A DNA stretch of 64,000 nt from the NCBI GenBank assembly GCA_951217055.1, contig OX578280.1, positions 42,845,882 through 42,909,881 on the forward strand. The letters run 5' to 3'. A program made the position numbers and the translations under genes. Positions 45,549 through 55,200 of this stretch are shown piece after piece (the first letter of the stretch is position 1; each line of letters begins with the position of its first letter). The stretch comes from Gerris lacustris. Taxonomy: Eukaryota > Arthropoda > Insecta > Hemiptera > Gerridae. Below the pieces are notes generated by a model. It did no database searches, was not told where the DNA came from, and saw only the letters and a list, made by a program, of their open reading frames with translations.

Positions 45549-45953
45549 AAATGATATGAAGGTGATATAAATATACTGTATAAGAAGAAAAATAAAAACG
45601 AAAGCCTCTCCACAAAATATGTATTTAATCCACATCAAAACTAGCGTTCGGCATCTCGGCCTCGGCCATCATCAGTGAAGAAAAACGTGGAGTTAGATGA
45701 GAGACAAAAAATGTATGAGGACTTTTTATTGAACGAGAGTAAGTGAGTAAAATGTTGATTATTTGAGTATTAATCTCACGATAACTGGCGTAAACACTAA
45801 CCGATTTTTGTGACAACTGTATAGTTTTTGGTAATTTCACACTTAATATTTTCAATATGGCGGACGACTAAACATTTTTTCTATCCAACATGACATGTGA
45901 TAGCATCGTTCTACAGCTTCATGAAATTTATAGAAAAATTATATGTAATTATT
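45549..45953. other. Unassigned sequence with a CTGATGATGGCCG-type motif
   Basis: The minus strand at 45640-45680 reads 'cactgatgatggccgaggccgagatgccgaacgc', similar in layout to repeat tails seen elsewhere (tgatgatg ... cgaaacgtc). The 76-codon minus frame here lacks a recognisable domain. Confidence 0.4.
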
Positions 45954-46378
45954 AGGTTTGTTCAAACCAAGCAGTGTACCTACCGTACGCGGGATTGTCA
46001 TGAGTTGTGAGCCTGCGCAATGGATATAAGCCGTTCTAACCCGACTTGTGACAGTGTTTCGTACAGTATTCCAAACTGTTCCCACTCGTGCAGGGATCGT
46101 TTGCGAACCGTTTACTGTACCGTCCAAACGATCCTCTGACAATATCTAGTGCTGGTTTGTATGACATGCGCAGTTATGTCAATCGTCACACATGTCAACA
46201 GAAAGGTTCCCTAACTATTAGGTTTTCTTGAATGTTTTTATAATATGGTGCGAATTATAGTCCTAAACCCGTTGCAACCTGACATGATTTTATTACAGTA
46301 CAATATTATAAAACCTTTCCTAATCGATTCCCGAACGGTCCGCGGGACGGTACAATAAGGGGGTTTCGGAAGAAACCT
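45954..46378 (-). mobile_element. 425-bp TIR element (AGGTTTGTTC...GAAGAAACCT), ATT flanks
   Basis: An inverted copy of the element at 22247-22646, sharing 'cgggattgtcatgag', 'gcgcaatggatataagccgttctaacccg', 'tgacagtgtttcgtac', 'catgcgcagttatgtcaatcgtc' and 'cgaacggtccgcgggacggtaca'. It is flanked by ATT on both sides (45951-45953 and 46379-46381), possibly a 3-bp target duplication as in PIF/Harbinger elements. No transposase. Confidence 0.8.
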
Positions 46379-46381
46379 ATT

Positions 46382-47570
46382 ATGTATTACCATTTTTTAA
46401 TTTTTTGCTGCCATTTTGAAAACAAATATGGCAGAAATGAGGGAGTTAAAAAAGTTAATGATTATATGACATTTTAAAGTTTTTTCAGGTGGTTTAAGGG
46501 AACGTAAGTTTTCCGATGATAAATATTTCCTGGTAGCCAATCAAAAACAAATATGGCCGATATAAGAGCAAAATGTTAATTTGTCTAAAAAAATCAGTTT
46601 TAGAACAATCATATTTTGAAATATATCTCGTTATATTTTATTCTATAATTAAGTGACCAATTGTCCAATTATAGAATGCAAGGAAGCTTTTCATCAACAA
46701 CTTTAAATTTCAGAGTTTTCGACATTAAACTTTTATTATAATTTATCTTCTTGAGTTCTATAAACCACGTGCAAGTTTTACAATCCACATGTGATCTATA
46801 CAAATCACGTGTAAGTTCTACAAACCAGGTGTAAGTTCATAAGATGTCTGTAAAAACAAGTAGTTTTACATAATACCAACAGGTGTCGTTTAGAATAGCC
46901 CCTTCTGATTCTTTCACCGACGAATCTTTTTCAAATAATTATGTGAATGAGTTGTAATAACGTTAATTAATTAATGCTATTGTAATTTTGTCAGTTTAAA
47001 CTCATATTTCACGCAACGTTACGCTCGAACAAGTTGAAATAATCCCGTATAGCTAGACATATTAATTATTTAATCAACAGTTTTGAAAGAATCAAAAATA
47101 ATAAAAAAAATAATTTGCTGATTTATTTGATTTATTAGTCGATAAATTATCGCACGCGTGAAAACCATACGAAGAAATAAGAAAAATATTTCATCACACC
47201 ATAGGGGACTCTTAAAATGATAAATTAATCAATAAGTAAACATTAATTAGAAGGAAACTAAATGACGGGATTAGAATTGTTGTACTCATATTTTGAACGC
47301 GTTAAAACAATCACTTCATTTTTTGACGTTTTATGCAACTGAAGTGGCGTTTTATGAGTGTTTGAAACTCTACAGTGTCATTAATAATATAATAAACCTT
47401 CTTGAGGAAAACTAAGAACTGGACGTTCTATCAAGAACATTGCTGAGGCATCTATCAAGACTAAATAACTATTAAATAAGAGTATTCTTAAATAATAAGT
47501 ATGTGGATATCAACTGTGAATTTATATAACTATTAATAGAACAGGAGCAAAAAGGATCGAAAAAAACGCA
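46382..47570. other. AT-rich DNA with a small degenerate tandem repeat
   Basis: At 46753-46840 there are four imperfect units of ~22-24 bp reading 'gttctacaaaccacgtgtaa'. No gene seen. Confidence 0.5.
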
Positions 47571-47660
47571 GCTTTTTCACGTACTTTAATGATGTTATGC
47601 TTTTCAACCCATTATTGTTCAAATAATTTAACTACCCCCCCCCCCCCTTTTTAAAAAAAA
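47571..47660 (+). repeat. Family B 5' fragment next to (C)13
   Basis: 'cacgtactttaatgatgttatgcttttcaacc-attattgttcaaataattta' matches the family B 5' end near 14055-14110. The poly(C) run is at 47635-47647. Confidence 0.6.
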
Positions 47661-47699
47661 TTATTTGATTTATTTTGATTTTAAGAATAGATTAAGAAT

Positions 47700-48130
47700 A
47701 ATGGTATCAATTTAGAAAAAATTAATGTGCGTGATTTAAGATTTCGATTTTTGTCCAATAAGTGGTTCTTAAAAAAAATGTCAGTCATTTAAAGTAGACG
47801 CGTGAAGCCTAATGTATTGAGCACTTTCGGACAAACTAGGGTACGAAATATGTCACTGGCTAAGGTACTAGGCCCCTAGAAATGGGCCCACTGGCATTAT
47901 CTAGCCAATCAGAGCAGTCAGAATTAATACTCATCTTGACACCAAAAATCATACCCCAAGGCGAAATATAGAGATGGATTGTAGCTCTGTATTTGGGAGT
48001 GCTATCCCCCAAAACTTATGAAGCAATACACGAAACAATTATTTCTTAAAAATGGTTCCAATTTTTTATGAAAGAATTTTGAATTGTAGCCCATTTAATT
48101 TTGAATCTAATAATATAAGTATATTTTCCG
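47700..48130 (-). repeat. Interspersed family A, reversed copy with internal insertion
   Basis: On the minus strand: 'ccccaaatacagagctacaat', 'cgccttggggtatgatttttggtgtc', then, after about 100 unrelated bases (47820-47930), 'cattaggcttcacgcgtct..ttaaatgactgaca'. The insert contains 'tagggtacgaaat' and 'aggcccctagaaatggg'. Confidence 0.6.
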
Positions 48131-48954
48131 GGGAGAATCTAGTTCCTGAATAAATAGCCATAGTTGTAAAGAGTGAGAGTTAGAACAGAGTTCAGGAAGA
48201 ACTTATTTTTATGGTAAGTTTGAATATAATATTTAATAATAATTATACGTAAACATAAAATCCCGTCACAACTAACAAACGGAAAACACTGGACCAAGTA
48301 ATTTTACATGTGTATAAGAAAGTTTAGTACAAGTTGTATCGGAAGATTTTTATTTATATAAAGGTTGTTGAGAAAACAGAATAATTAAGATCCAAATCCA
48401 AAGATGTAGAACTAGTTGTGACAATAGGTCATAGTTATTTGAATCACGTAGTTGTTTGTCCAGGAGAAAGTTATTGATAATGGCTAATCAAGTAAAATTA
48501 TGTAACTGTTACAAGAAATGTCGAGGACTTACTGTATTCAATCTGACCGCTTCCTATCACCACCTATCAATTGATTAGTTCTACAACTATGACATTTTTT
48601 TTTTTTTTTATTTAAATTTTATATATTATAAAATCATGTTCCATTTAGCTTGGCACGTAGATTATTTGCATCCTATCATCAGACTAATGAACATTTTATA
48701 TAAGTATAATGAGATAATTATCAAACCATAATGTTTTTTTTAAAAAAATACGTTTTATATAAATAGTTGTGGGCACACGTGAAAGCAACAAATATGGGCA
48801 GAATGATTAAATTAATATAGACCTTTTATGGGCTAAGCCTTATATATATATATTGTGAAATTCCAATAAATATTTAATTGTTTTTAGGTATAAAGTATGA
48901 GACGGAATGTTACTAAAAAACATAAGAATAAAAAAAAAAAAAAAAAAAAAAAAA
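48131..48954. other. AT-rich DNA ending in an A-rich run
   Basis: A short family B-like fragment ('gaaagcaacaaatatgggcag...attaatatagaccttttatgggcta') lies at 48780-48835. An A run of about 24 nt (48931-48954) immediately precedes the LINE fragment. Confidence 0.45.
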
Positions 48955-49432
48955 GAAGTGGCTGATGACCTGGCCAAAGAAGCATCTCACTTGCCCCAAC
49001 CCAAGGTCAAACTAACTATAAATATGGCAAAAAAGATAATAAAACAAAAACTCCAGAACCAGCAGGATCAGATCTACAAAAATAACTTAAAAAACAAAAG
49101 CTATATGAATGCCTAACCACACAAAATGAAAGAATCCCACCAGATCTTCCACGGAAAATAGGAGTTGCCTACTTCAGAGTTAAAACTGGACATGACTATC
49201 TCCAGAACCATTTAAATAAAATTGGAATAGGTGTTGATCCACTGTGTCCTCTCTGCAACGACGGAACATCAGTAATGACGTTCGAGCATCTACTGGAATG
49301 CGTTTCTCTCGGCGATGCTCGAGATAATCTAAATAATCGACAAGGATAAAAATATATCTCCGAAAAACACGTATCTTCCTTGTACTGGACTGCTAGAGCT
49401 AAAATGGCTGAATTGCCCCAAGCTGGCGTAGG

Positions 49433-49436
<4 letters not shown>
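48955..49436 (+). pseudogene. LINE ORF2 C-terminus: end of RNase H-like domain plus Cys/His cluster
   Basis: Frame 1 (48955-49113) reads EVADDLAKEASHLPQPKV..., where ADxLAKEA is the typical end of the RNase H domain of Jockey/R1-type LINEs. A one-base frame change near 49113 continues as LTTQNERIPPDLPRKIG..YFRVKTGHDYLQNHLNKIG, followed from 49245 by CPLC-x10-HLLEC, a C-x2-C-x10-H-x3-C zinc-knuckle-like cluster found at the C-terminus of these proteins. A premature TAA at 49347 interrupts the frame. It then continues to YWTARAKMAELPQAGVG and a final TAA at 49434, the expected end of such ORFs. Reverse transcriptase and endonuclease regions are missing. Confidence 0.85.

Positions 49437-49486
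<50 letters not shown>
48955..49486 (+). mobile_element. 5'-truncated LINE 3' end with 52-nt poly(A) tail
   Basis: The fragment starts abruptly after an A run, encodes the C-terminal end of a LINE ORF2 polyprotein in two frames, and ends TAA directly followed by A52 (49435-49486). 5' truncation and a poly(A) tail are the usual signs of target-primed reverse transcription. The unshortened poly(A) tail suggests a young insertion, although the reading frame is already broken. A family A copy begins right after the tail. Confidence 0.88.
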
Positions 49487-49487
<1 letters not shown>

Positions 49488-50095
49488 GATATAACTTTTA
49501 CTAAACTTTCAAATATACAAGTACATAATTTCTTGGTTCATTACTTCCCATTTATTAGTTTTTTCGAGTTTTTCTAGTTAAATTTAATTAATATTAAACA
49601 TTTTATTAAAATTTACCATAAACATAAATTCTCCTCAACAAAACACGTAACCAAAACGGTAATCGAACACGGCCACTCGCCATCTATACGTTTGAGGCAA
49701 TTTTTTTCAGGAACTTAGATTTTTCTCCAACTGGATTCGTATTTAAATGGACTACATTTTAGAATTTATTAATCAAATTTGTCGGAATCATTTTCGAAAA
49801 ATAATATTTTTTCACGTTTGTTCGGAGTTTTTGGGGGGGGGGGGGGGGTAGCGTCCCTGAAATATAAACTAAAATAAATTTTCTCCAATTCACCTCATGG
49901 TATGTTTATTTTGAGCTAGTATGCCAAATGTCATCTAAATCCGCTCAGTAGTTTAATCTACAAGTGTCTGCAGACACACACTGTCATTTTGTAAAAAATA
50001 CTTTTTTGGTGAACGTGTGTAAATCCATCAAAATCAAATTTTCGCTTCATCACAATACTTTCTCTCTTTGTAAACTACAGATATGAGAAAATAAG
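49487..50095 (+). repeat. Interspersed family A, near-complete copy with (G)16
   Basis: Shares the entire order of blocks with 9740-10325, including 'ggtagcgtccc', 'gccaaatgtcatctaaatccgctcagtagttta' and 'aatccatcaaaatcaaattttcgcttcatcacaatactttctc'. The G run at 49833-49848 expands the 'ttgggggtagcg' position of the other copy. Confidence 0.75.
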
Positions 50096-51107
50096 AAATT
50101 AATAATATATGGTGTTATTGAAAATTACCTAAAAGTTAGAGGTGGTTTCTCTAACCACCTCTAACTTTAAGGGGGTGCTCCTAATTAACAAGTGCCGATA
50201 TATTAATATTTTACTTATGTGACCATTTGTCCAATCATAGGACATGAACTAGCCATGTGCCACACATATTGCCAACTTTTTTTATGGTACGATTTCTTTG
50301 TGGTGATACCTATTCTGCGTTGTTTTATATTTTCAATATCTTTGTCAAATTGAAATTTAAAAGAAAAATCTGTTCAACGTTCTCAGATCTTGATTACAGA
50401 TGGTCTGAGTAAACTAACAATAAATTGATTTTTTTTTTATTTGCTGCGCTTTCAGGCAATTGTTTAGTGTCTCTTTACTACGATGATGTGTAACTTACAG
50501 TAATTTAAAATTCAAATTGCTAATTGGATCAGCAATTTATACAATGTGTACTGCAATACTTTACTGTGTTGTGGGTTAAATATACTATTAAAAATATGCA
50601 CTTTCATGACTTTAATAGTACATGTAAAAACAAAATTTATTTTCGGATGAGAATGTTGTTCATGTCCTTTTTTCATGTGATAAACAAGGGTTTTATGTTT
50701 GGAACAATAAAATACAAGGATGCCCAAAGTTGTTCTGCTTGTAGTAAAGAGTAGGAAACAATACGACCTAGACTGTAACAACTAGCCCTTAAAAATACAA
50801 CCAAAATACAACAGTTTTCTCTTTACAAAACTTTAGACAATTTGAAATTCCAACGTTTACATCGAAATTCTAGTTGATTTGTATGACATTTTCTCGCTGG
50901 CTCTTGTTTCGTTGTTGTTTAGTTACACAGAATCTACGTTTCAAAATCAACAACGATATTAAAATTGAGTTCATATTAGAGGTAAAATTGCTTTTGTAAA
51001 ACATGGAATAGGTAATAAAAAACTTTTATCTACGATTGATACGAAATATAAACATTATATCTTTGTTTAGATGCGTAGAAAGTGATTCTTTACGTACTTG
51101 TATTCAT
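50096..51107. other. Intergenic DNA with a 16-bp perfect hairpin
   Basis: The hairpin AAAGTTAGAGGTGGTT/AACCACCTCTAACTTT is at 50132-50168 with a 5-nt loop. Two opposed frames (50512-50781 minus and 50524-50754 plus) cover the same bases and have no recognisable domain. Confidence 0.5.
50132..50168. repeat. Perfect 16-bp hairpin, 5-nt loop
   Basis: Arms 50132-50147 and 50153-50168 are exact complements. The arm word 'gttagaggtggttagag' also closes the family B copy at 14818-14835. Confidence 0.9.
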
Positions 51108-51118
51108 TGCGCATGCGC
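51108..51118. promoter_or_regulatory. NRF-1-like palindromic site TGCGCATGCGC
   Basis: An exact match to the alpha-palindrome NRF-1 recognition consensus (YGCGCAYGCGCR), rare in DNA this AT-rich. It lies 166 bp upstream of the ATG at 51284, a typical promoter-proximal distance. A second exact site is at 57171-57181. Confidence 0.45.
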
Positions 51119-51135
51119 GTCTCATAGTTTCATAT

Positions 51136-51179
51136 AATTCCTCTTCTTTACCACACTAGTGCGGTAAAGAAGAGGAATT
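51136..51179. repeat. 44-bp near-perfect palindrome
   Basis: Centred on ctag, the arms 'aattcctcttctttacc-cac' and complement match at every position but one. It lies between the NRF-1-like site and the start of the candidate exon. Confidence 0.9.
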
Positions 51180-51283
51180 CTTCAGCTTTACGCACGATTA
51201 GCAAGTTTGTTTACATTTAACAAAACTAATTTGCTGTTCTTTTATTAAAGTAACTGTTTATATCGAGTTTTTAGTGAAAAACA

Positions 51284-51577
51284 ATGTGTGAATCAAGTGA
51301 CTTTGACGAAAATGTGGAGAATAATACTCCTCCAGAAATAATTAATTCGGCAAAAAATACAACTAATGAATTAATGCCATCTTTATCAAGAGAGAGATAC
51401 GAACTTACATACAGCAAGTTTATTTTTTTCTGTATTTATTATTTAAATCTAACAATAGTAGATAAAGTACGGTACGCAACTCGTGCGAAAACGGCATTTT
51501 GCATTGCTCGTGTGGCTTTTTCTGATATTAAGTTTCTTTATCAGTTAGAGGATGTTTACTTATTTAATATTATTTAG
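51284..51577 (+). CDS. Candidate first exon or gene remnant, Crypton-recombinase-like N-terminus
   Basis: A 97-codon frame starting with an acidic, Ser/Asp/Glu-rich segment (MCESSDFDEN, residues 1-10), then a segment at about 18-48 reading EIINSAKNT..LMPSLSRERYELTYSKFIFFC. The pattern 'LxPxxSRxRYExxYxxFxxW' is what I would expect from the N-terminal core-binding region of Crypton-type tyrosine recombinases and host proteins derived from them. This is from recognition, not a search. Beyond about residue 48 the text is hydrophobic and unconvincing, so an exon end or break is likely there. The catalytic domain is not visible downstream. The NRF-1-like site upstream fits a real promoter. It could equally be a truncated transposon relic. 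Confidence 0.3.
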   Translation: MCESSDFDENVENNTPPEIINSAKNTTNELMPSLSRERYELTYSKFIFFCIYYLNLTIVDKVRYATRAKTAFCIARVAFSDIKFLYQLEDVYLFNII

Positions 51578-51809
51578 TGTGAACTACTCTCTAGAGATTT
51601 CATTAACTCGAACCCAGGGATTTTCAACTAAGCCCACAATTATCGGGATTGAGAAAAAAACAATTATTTCAGTTAGAAATAGGAGGCTTAACATCCTATT
51701 CTTATCCTAAAACGGATATTCTGTCAGTGTTTTAATATATAATAATATTTTTACGTTTGATTATTCTAAATTTTAATTTTATCTTGCCCTGTAGGAATTA
51801 TGATTTTTA

Positions 51810-52160
51810 CAACGTTTTTATTAGCTTGCTTTCTTGTTTGTTTGTTTGTTTGTCCAGTACAAATCTTGCAATCGATTTTTAACTAACTTCCCGAGAAGCT
51901 AGACATTTGAAACTTTTAGAATAGATCAGAACACGATGACAATGCATTATTTTAATACTTTTAGCCATCTTTCAGCAGAATTTAGCCCGTTTTCAGCTAA
52001 TTTTGCTGTATGGAAAGTTAGTTCGAAAATAATCCGCAAGTTATTTTATTTGTTTTGACATATCCCATATTTACAATCTTCATTTTGACGTGTTTCAAAT
52101 TTATGATTTACAGAAAATTTAAAAACGTAGTATATAAAAAGTTCTTTTTATCTTATAATT
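51810..52160 (-). repeat. Interspersed family D copy
   Basis: The reverse complement of 40378-40425 plus 40919-41235, without the ~490-bp insertion found there. It includes four 'tttg' units at 51834-51850 and 'ccagtacaaatcttgcaatcgatttttaactaacttcccgag'. Confidence 0.8.
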
Positions 52161-52189
52161 TGTAGAAATCAACTTTGAAATGGATGAAT

Positions 52190-52870
52190 GGTTTTTTGCC
52201 TTTAAGCTTACCGAAAGTAATACAATATAATCGTTAGCCAATCAATCAATCAATAAGGGCTTGATTTGGACCCATTTTACTAACCCCATGGAAGAGAGTT
52301 CCAGCCACTTCACTCATTATACCACTGTACAATGTACCGTCGAAGCCAGTATGATCATTTTTAAGCCATGTAAATCCGTGCACTAAGGCAGTAGAGCCAT
52401 GGTCCTGCCCTTGTTCCGCCATCGATTCATAGATGTAAATAAGGAAACGATGGCGTGAGATTGAACCAACGACCTATTGCTTCCTCAACTCATTGATGGC
52501 CGAGCAGACGGGACAAGTGACTTTACCCCTACTAAAGGTAACTGAAGAATGATGTTCTGGATAACCTGAACAAAAATATGTTTCAGACACAAGGGAACAT
52601 TTTCGGTATCATGGTGGTCTGTCAGTCTTTCCGTCAAAAATTTTTATGAACCACGATATCTTAAACACGGCTTGTTCGATTCTAATTAAGTTTTTATGAT
52701 ACGTTAAAATTAGCCCATCGAAGAACCTATATTAATTTTCTCTTTCGCATTCACACAAACTTAGTTTCAATAAATCCCAAATCTTTAAATATACCAATCT
52801 CATTTGAATATAAATTTGGGTAATATGTCAAAAGTTGCCTGCAGATAGTCCGTTTCTTATAAAATGTGAA
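52190..52870 (-). repeat. Interspersed family B, reversed copy split by a SINE
   Basis: Family B sequence on the minus strand occurs at 52195-52232 ('aagcttaccgaaagtaat') and resumes at about 52537 ('gaagaatgatgttctgg...cagacacaagggaacattttcgg'). The intervening ~305 bp is a SINE-like insertion. Confidence 0.7.
52233..52536 (-). mobile_element. tRNA-promoter-like SINE inserted in family B, (ATTG)n tail
   Basis: On the minus strand a Pol III B-box-like word 'ggttcaatctc' lies within 'gcaataggtcgttggttcaatctcacgcc', preceded by 'cggccatcaatgagttgagg'. The body is GC-richer than the region, and the element ends in (ATTG)3-4. Flanking words 'aaagtaa' (left) and 'aaaggtaa' (right) may be the target duplication. 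The 5' half does not form a clear tRNA. Confidence 0.6.
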
Positions 52871-54779
52871 TGTAGTTTGAAGATGAAAAGATTCGTATTA
52901 CCATAAAATGTCTAATAATAATTAAATTTAACTACAAACATACACTAATTAGAATTAATCATCTTAAAAATTTAGTTATAAATTTAATATACTGATAAAA
53001 AGAAAACTAGTAAAGATAGGATATTTGTCGAAAAAAAATTTGAGGGTCGAATTAGGCCAGATATCAATGATTTTGGTTAGACATTTTAGTAAATTTTACC
53101 TTTAATTCTAGTTCTTAATTATTTTTAAATTCATTATAATATTAATTAGGTTTTAGAGAATCTTATAAAGTTGGTTATGGCAGATTTCTTGAGTAAATCA
53201 AATTATTGTTTCATTGAGTCCGAGGTAGCTTTAGACTTCTACTGCTTTAATTTAATTATGTTGACACCTGGACTCCTCCATCTTCCTTTGCTCCCTACTC
53301 CTTCCTCCACTTCCTTTTCTTAAGGCAGTCCTTCTTAAACGTTCAATCTGAACTCAACTTAAAATCTTTAAAATTCAATCTTGAGTCGGTCTCGGTCTAC
53401 CGGACCAGCAAATTTTGCTTTGATTTGAAGATTTGGACTCGTCTGATCTGCCTACCGGGCAATCAGCTGATTGGCCTCCTGCCTGGACTTCTGTCAATCT
53501 GGTCATCCTGGTGATTGCTGTCTCCCGGACATTTCACTAGAGATTTCGCCCACACATTCAACATTCTTCATCAACGTACTATTTCTACTACAGGTACCTT
53601 CCACCAAGTTCCCACCTTTCCTTTTTTACTCCTTCCGTATACATTAAATTCATTTTATTATTTGTACCAACTTTAATTATAATTTCTTTTTTATTATATA
53701 TGATACTTGTGAAACCCTGTTATTTCTTTTTTTTCTAATCCTTATTTTACTTTTTAAATTACAGTCCAACCTTAGATTTTTTTTTTTATTACTTATAATT
53801 TTATTATTCAGCCCCTATTTATTTTTAGGCAGTGAAAAGATCGGGCTTGCATTTTCGCAACCCTCTTTTCATTACCAGATTTTTTCATGTAGTTTATTTA
53901 GTTTTCCCTAAAAGCGAGCTGGGTCAGCTGAAGGAAAACATTAGTCAAGGTTTGGTAAGTAGCCAAATTACATTGGAAACTTCTTAAAAGAGTTTTCTAT
54001 ACACTAATACAAAAATAACTATTCATTTCTTACTTCAGTGTCTTTAGATCAGAAGTCTTAAGTTCTTCTTTAAAAATAATATGTGTGAGGCTCTCACGCA
54101 TTAGAAATGAAACTTAACTTCTAGAAACAGTTGATTTTATGCATTGCTCTCTTTACATTTGTTGACCATTTTATTGTTTCGTGTTTAAGAAATGGTTAAG
54201 TGGAAACTAATTGAAAAAAAAAAAAAAAAAAAATAAAAAAAAAATCTTAATCTTAATTAAGTGAAATATTTCATTTTTCCCTTTATTTACCACACATATA
54301 AATTACAAATGAAATATGTTATTACATAACATTTTTGTTTATGAGTAATAAAAATAAAAAGAAAAACAATGCTGGGTAATGGTAACTTCAAGGTGCCCCG
54401 ACCATAATATGAGCACAAGCTCGAGTACGTGGGTGGCCAAGTAAACCAACACTAAAATTAGAATAGTAATTGTTCAAGTGGAAATAAAAACAAATAAAAG
54501 ATAACTAAACAAATTAAATAAATACATACAGTGTAAAAAATGAAAAATAAAAATACCGTGTGAAAATCAAACACCGAATAGAAAGGTTCGATTTTTTAAT
54601 TTGTGTCGCATAAAGTCCATATATTTATTTCTTGGTAAAAAAATTGCATACATATAGTTATGCTAATCAAATACTATAAGATATTACAAAACTACTCAAT
54701 ATTACTCACTCACAGTGTAAGATATGAATTACATTTTTATCAGATAATATGTTTCTGTAGTTTCATAAATGAATGATAC
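52871..54779. other. Unassigned sequence with GC-richer patch and paired hairpins
   Basis: 53220-53600 is less AT-rich and pyrimidine-rich, with no long frame. At 53835-53880 (tgaaaaga..gggcttgc/gcaaccc..tcttttca) and 53905-53940 (gttttcc...gagctgggtcagctgaaggaaaac) two imperfect hairpins follow each other. An A run lies at 54214-54232. The patch may be an element of unknown class. Confidence 0.4.
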
Positions 54780-55200
54780 AGATAAAAAATATGGCCCAGA
54801 TGGAAATATGGGCCCAGCTCAGTCGGTTATGGGCGTGGGGGATGATAAGGAAAGACAGGCGACAATATACTGTTATAGTTCTAAAGCCATCGGAATGACT
54901 TAAATATATTTTTAAAAACAAACAAAACAACAAAACTTAACTCTATTCGGAAGTACGGTACACACCTTAATGAGACTAACAATAGATTAATTATGAACTA
55001 CCACTTACATAACATTAAAAATAGTTAAGTTATGATGGTACACAAAAATTTTCGACAGACACGGAACCAAAAATGTTCCCTGGTTTCTGAAATTATTATT
55101 CTATTGTCCAGGATTTTTTTTAAATCAAAGACATACAAAAACTTTTTCTTCAGAATGATCAAAATTCTTCGAAGTTAACGACAAGCACGGAAGCATACAT
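54780..55200 (+). repeat. Interspersed family B, diverged copy
   Basis: Recognisable words are 'gactaacaatagattaattatgaactaccacttacataacatta', 'cgacagacacggaaccaaaaatgttccctggtttctgaaa' and 'aagttaacgacaagcacggaagcata'. Confidence 0.65.

Noticed and set aside
45290..45613. 107-codon minus-strand frame, the longest in the window
   Set aside because: It runs straight through the tRNA-like palindrome. Its residues simply mirror the two cloverleaf arms.
53220..53600. A coding exon in the GC-richer patch
   Set aside because: All frames have stops at short intervals and no splice-bounded segment shows a domain.
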